A DNA stretch of 33,207 nucleotides from Paludibacteraceae bacterium (GTDB taxonomy: Bacteria; Bacteroidota; Bacteroidia; Bacteroidales; Paludibacteraceae): assembly GCA_017628395.1 (NCBI GenBank), contig JAGBZD010000016.1, positions 1 to 33,207 on the forward strand. Direction: 5' to 3'. The translations under genes were made by a program, and so were the position numbers. The stretch's first letter is position 1, and every line of letters begins with the position of its first letter. The notes below the pieces were generated by a model, which had not been told where the DNA came from, ran no database searches, and saw nothing but the letters and a program-made list of their open reading frames with translations. Shown here piece by piece: positions 32,801-33,207 of the stretch.

Positions 32801-32833
32801 TTCATTAATTTTGGTCTGATTTTGAATAATTTT
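32793..32833 (+). repeat. 41-bp dispersed repeat, copy 2 (plus orientation)
   Basis: This is the inverted counterpart of 7729-7769, with one difference over about 41 bp. Its AT-rich second half (ATTTTGAATAATTTT) contrasts with the pyrimidine tract before it. Confidence 0.8.
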
Positions 32834-32855
32834 TGTTTATTATACATCTTCCTTG

Positions 32856-32880
32856 CCGTGGCACAATGTTGGTGTCACGG
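32856..32880. other. Hairpin with 9-bp stem
   Basis: CCGTGGCAC pairs with GTGTCACGG (one G-U) around AATGTTG. No T-run follows on either side, so it is not a typical terminator. It is the first of three strong hairpins in this region. Confidence 0.6.
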
Positions 32881-32954
32881 AATGGTTGTTTCTGTTGTCG
32901 TCCTCACTCCCCTTTTCCGTTTTCCGTTTTCATGGGTTTAGTTGAAGCCCCAGA

Positions 32955-32980
32955 GCGCGGCAGGGCGTTGATTGCCGCGC
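32955..32980. other. GC-rich hairpin with 8-bp stem
   Basis: GCGCGGCA pairs perfectly with TGCCGCGC around a 10-nt loop. Confidence 0.6.
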
Positions 32981-33099
32981 AAGTTGTCGGTGTTGTCGTT
33001 ATAAAAAATGGAATTTATATATCAGTTGACACTTTGTGTTGTTCCCGCCACATTTACTTAAGATTAAGCGCACGAGCATCGCTCAAGGTCTATCGGGGT

Positions 33100-33125
33100 C
33101 CCCGAAAATCTGTTGATTTTTGGGG
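33100..33125. other. Hairpin with 11-bp stem
   Basis: CCCCGAAAATC (33100-33110) pairs with GATTTTTGGGG (33115-33125), with one G-U pair and the tetraloop TGTT. The following bases are GAGAGGAG, so there is no terminator tail. Confidence 0.65.
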
Positions 33126-33207
33126 AGAGGAGAAATGGCGGCAAGCCAAACTCGCACGCGAGTTTCATCTTGCAAGCCCATTTCGACGAAGGAGCGGCTG
33201 CAATTTA

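Larger units (their letters stand above)
32932..33207 (+). other. Open reading frame running off the window edge (uncertain)
   Basis: From the ATG at 32932 the frame stays open for 92 codons to the last base. It begins MGLVEAPERGRALIAAQVVG and later is rich in Arg and Lys. It has no A-rich leader or promoter box of the local type, and its sequence is shaped by the hairpins inside it. It may be a partial gene, part of a repeat element or chance. Confidence 0.2.

Overview
The window looks like a chromosomal segment of an uncultured Bacteroidales species. The evidence is promoters of the Bacteroidetes type (TTTG at -33, TAnnTTTG at -7, 20 nt apart), A/T-rich leaders without Shine-Dalgarno sequences in front of most genes, secreted giant proteins with type IX secretion (T9SS)-style C-termini, a DUF4292 lipoprotein, and a sigma-54-type response regulator without a DNA-binding domain. 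I see no phage, integrase, transposase or CRISPR array.

Layout. Bases 1-590 hold tRNA-Leu(CAA) and rpsU, each with its own terminator. rpsU has a long, nearly perfect Shine-Dalgarno sequence. Bases 657-14686 (minus strand) hold two giant secreted proteins of 1973 and 2268 aa and a small Ser/Thr-rich membrane protein directly behind the first. The two giant genes share an upstream module of about 85 bp in which a CG-rich palindrome sits at exactly the same distance from the -33 box. The gene-poor 785 bp between them carry 11-bp tandem repeats, a nested inverted repeat and one copy of a 41-bp repeat. Bases 14897-17171 (minus) hold recF and an NtrC-like regulator. The regulator's promoter is back to back with that of a third secreted modular protein (788 aa, plus strand, 17332-19698).

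Bases 19773-20423 (minus) hold a small ArdC-N-like protein and a 37-codon reading frame behind a promoter covered by a perfect 15-bp palindrome. From 32507 down to about 20440 (minus) runs an almost gapless gene string, probably one operon of about 12 kb. In transcription order it encodes a diacylglycerol-kinase-like lipid kinase, dUTPase, a TPR protein, a DUF4292 lipoprotein, an EnvC-like murein hydrolase activator, an FKBP lipoprotein, a Rieske-like lipoprotein with a Cys4 site, a UvrD/RecB-like helicase-nuclease, RimM, a SpoU-type RNA methylase, a U32 peptidase whose Cys-rich tail is detached, and a WYL regulator. The last 700 bp (32508-33207) contain the promoter of this string, pyrimidine-rich repeats, the second copy of the 41-bp repeat, three strong hairpins and a reading frame that runs off the edge.

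The housekeeping genes are ordinary. The parts that deserve attention are the co-regulated giant exported proteins, the palindrome-controlled small-ORF/ArdC-like unit beside a WYL regulator, the split U32 gene, the Cys4 Rieske-like lipoprotein, and the structured repeat-rich right end. All family assignments come from reading motifs by eye; no database search was run.
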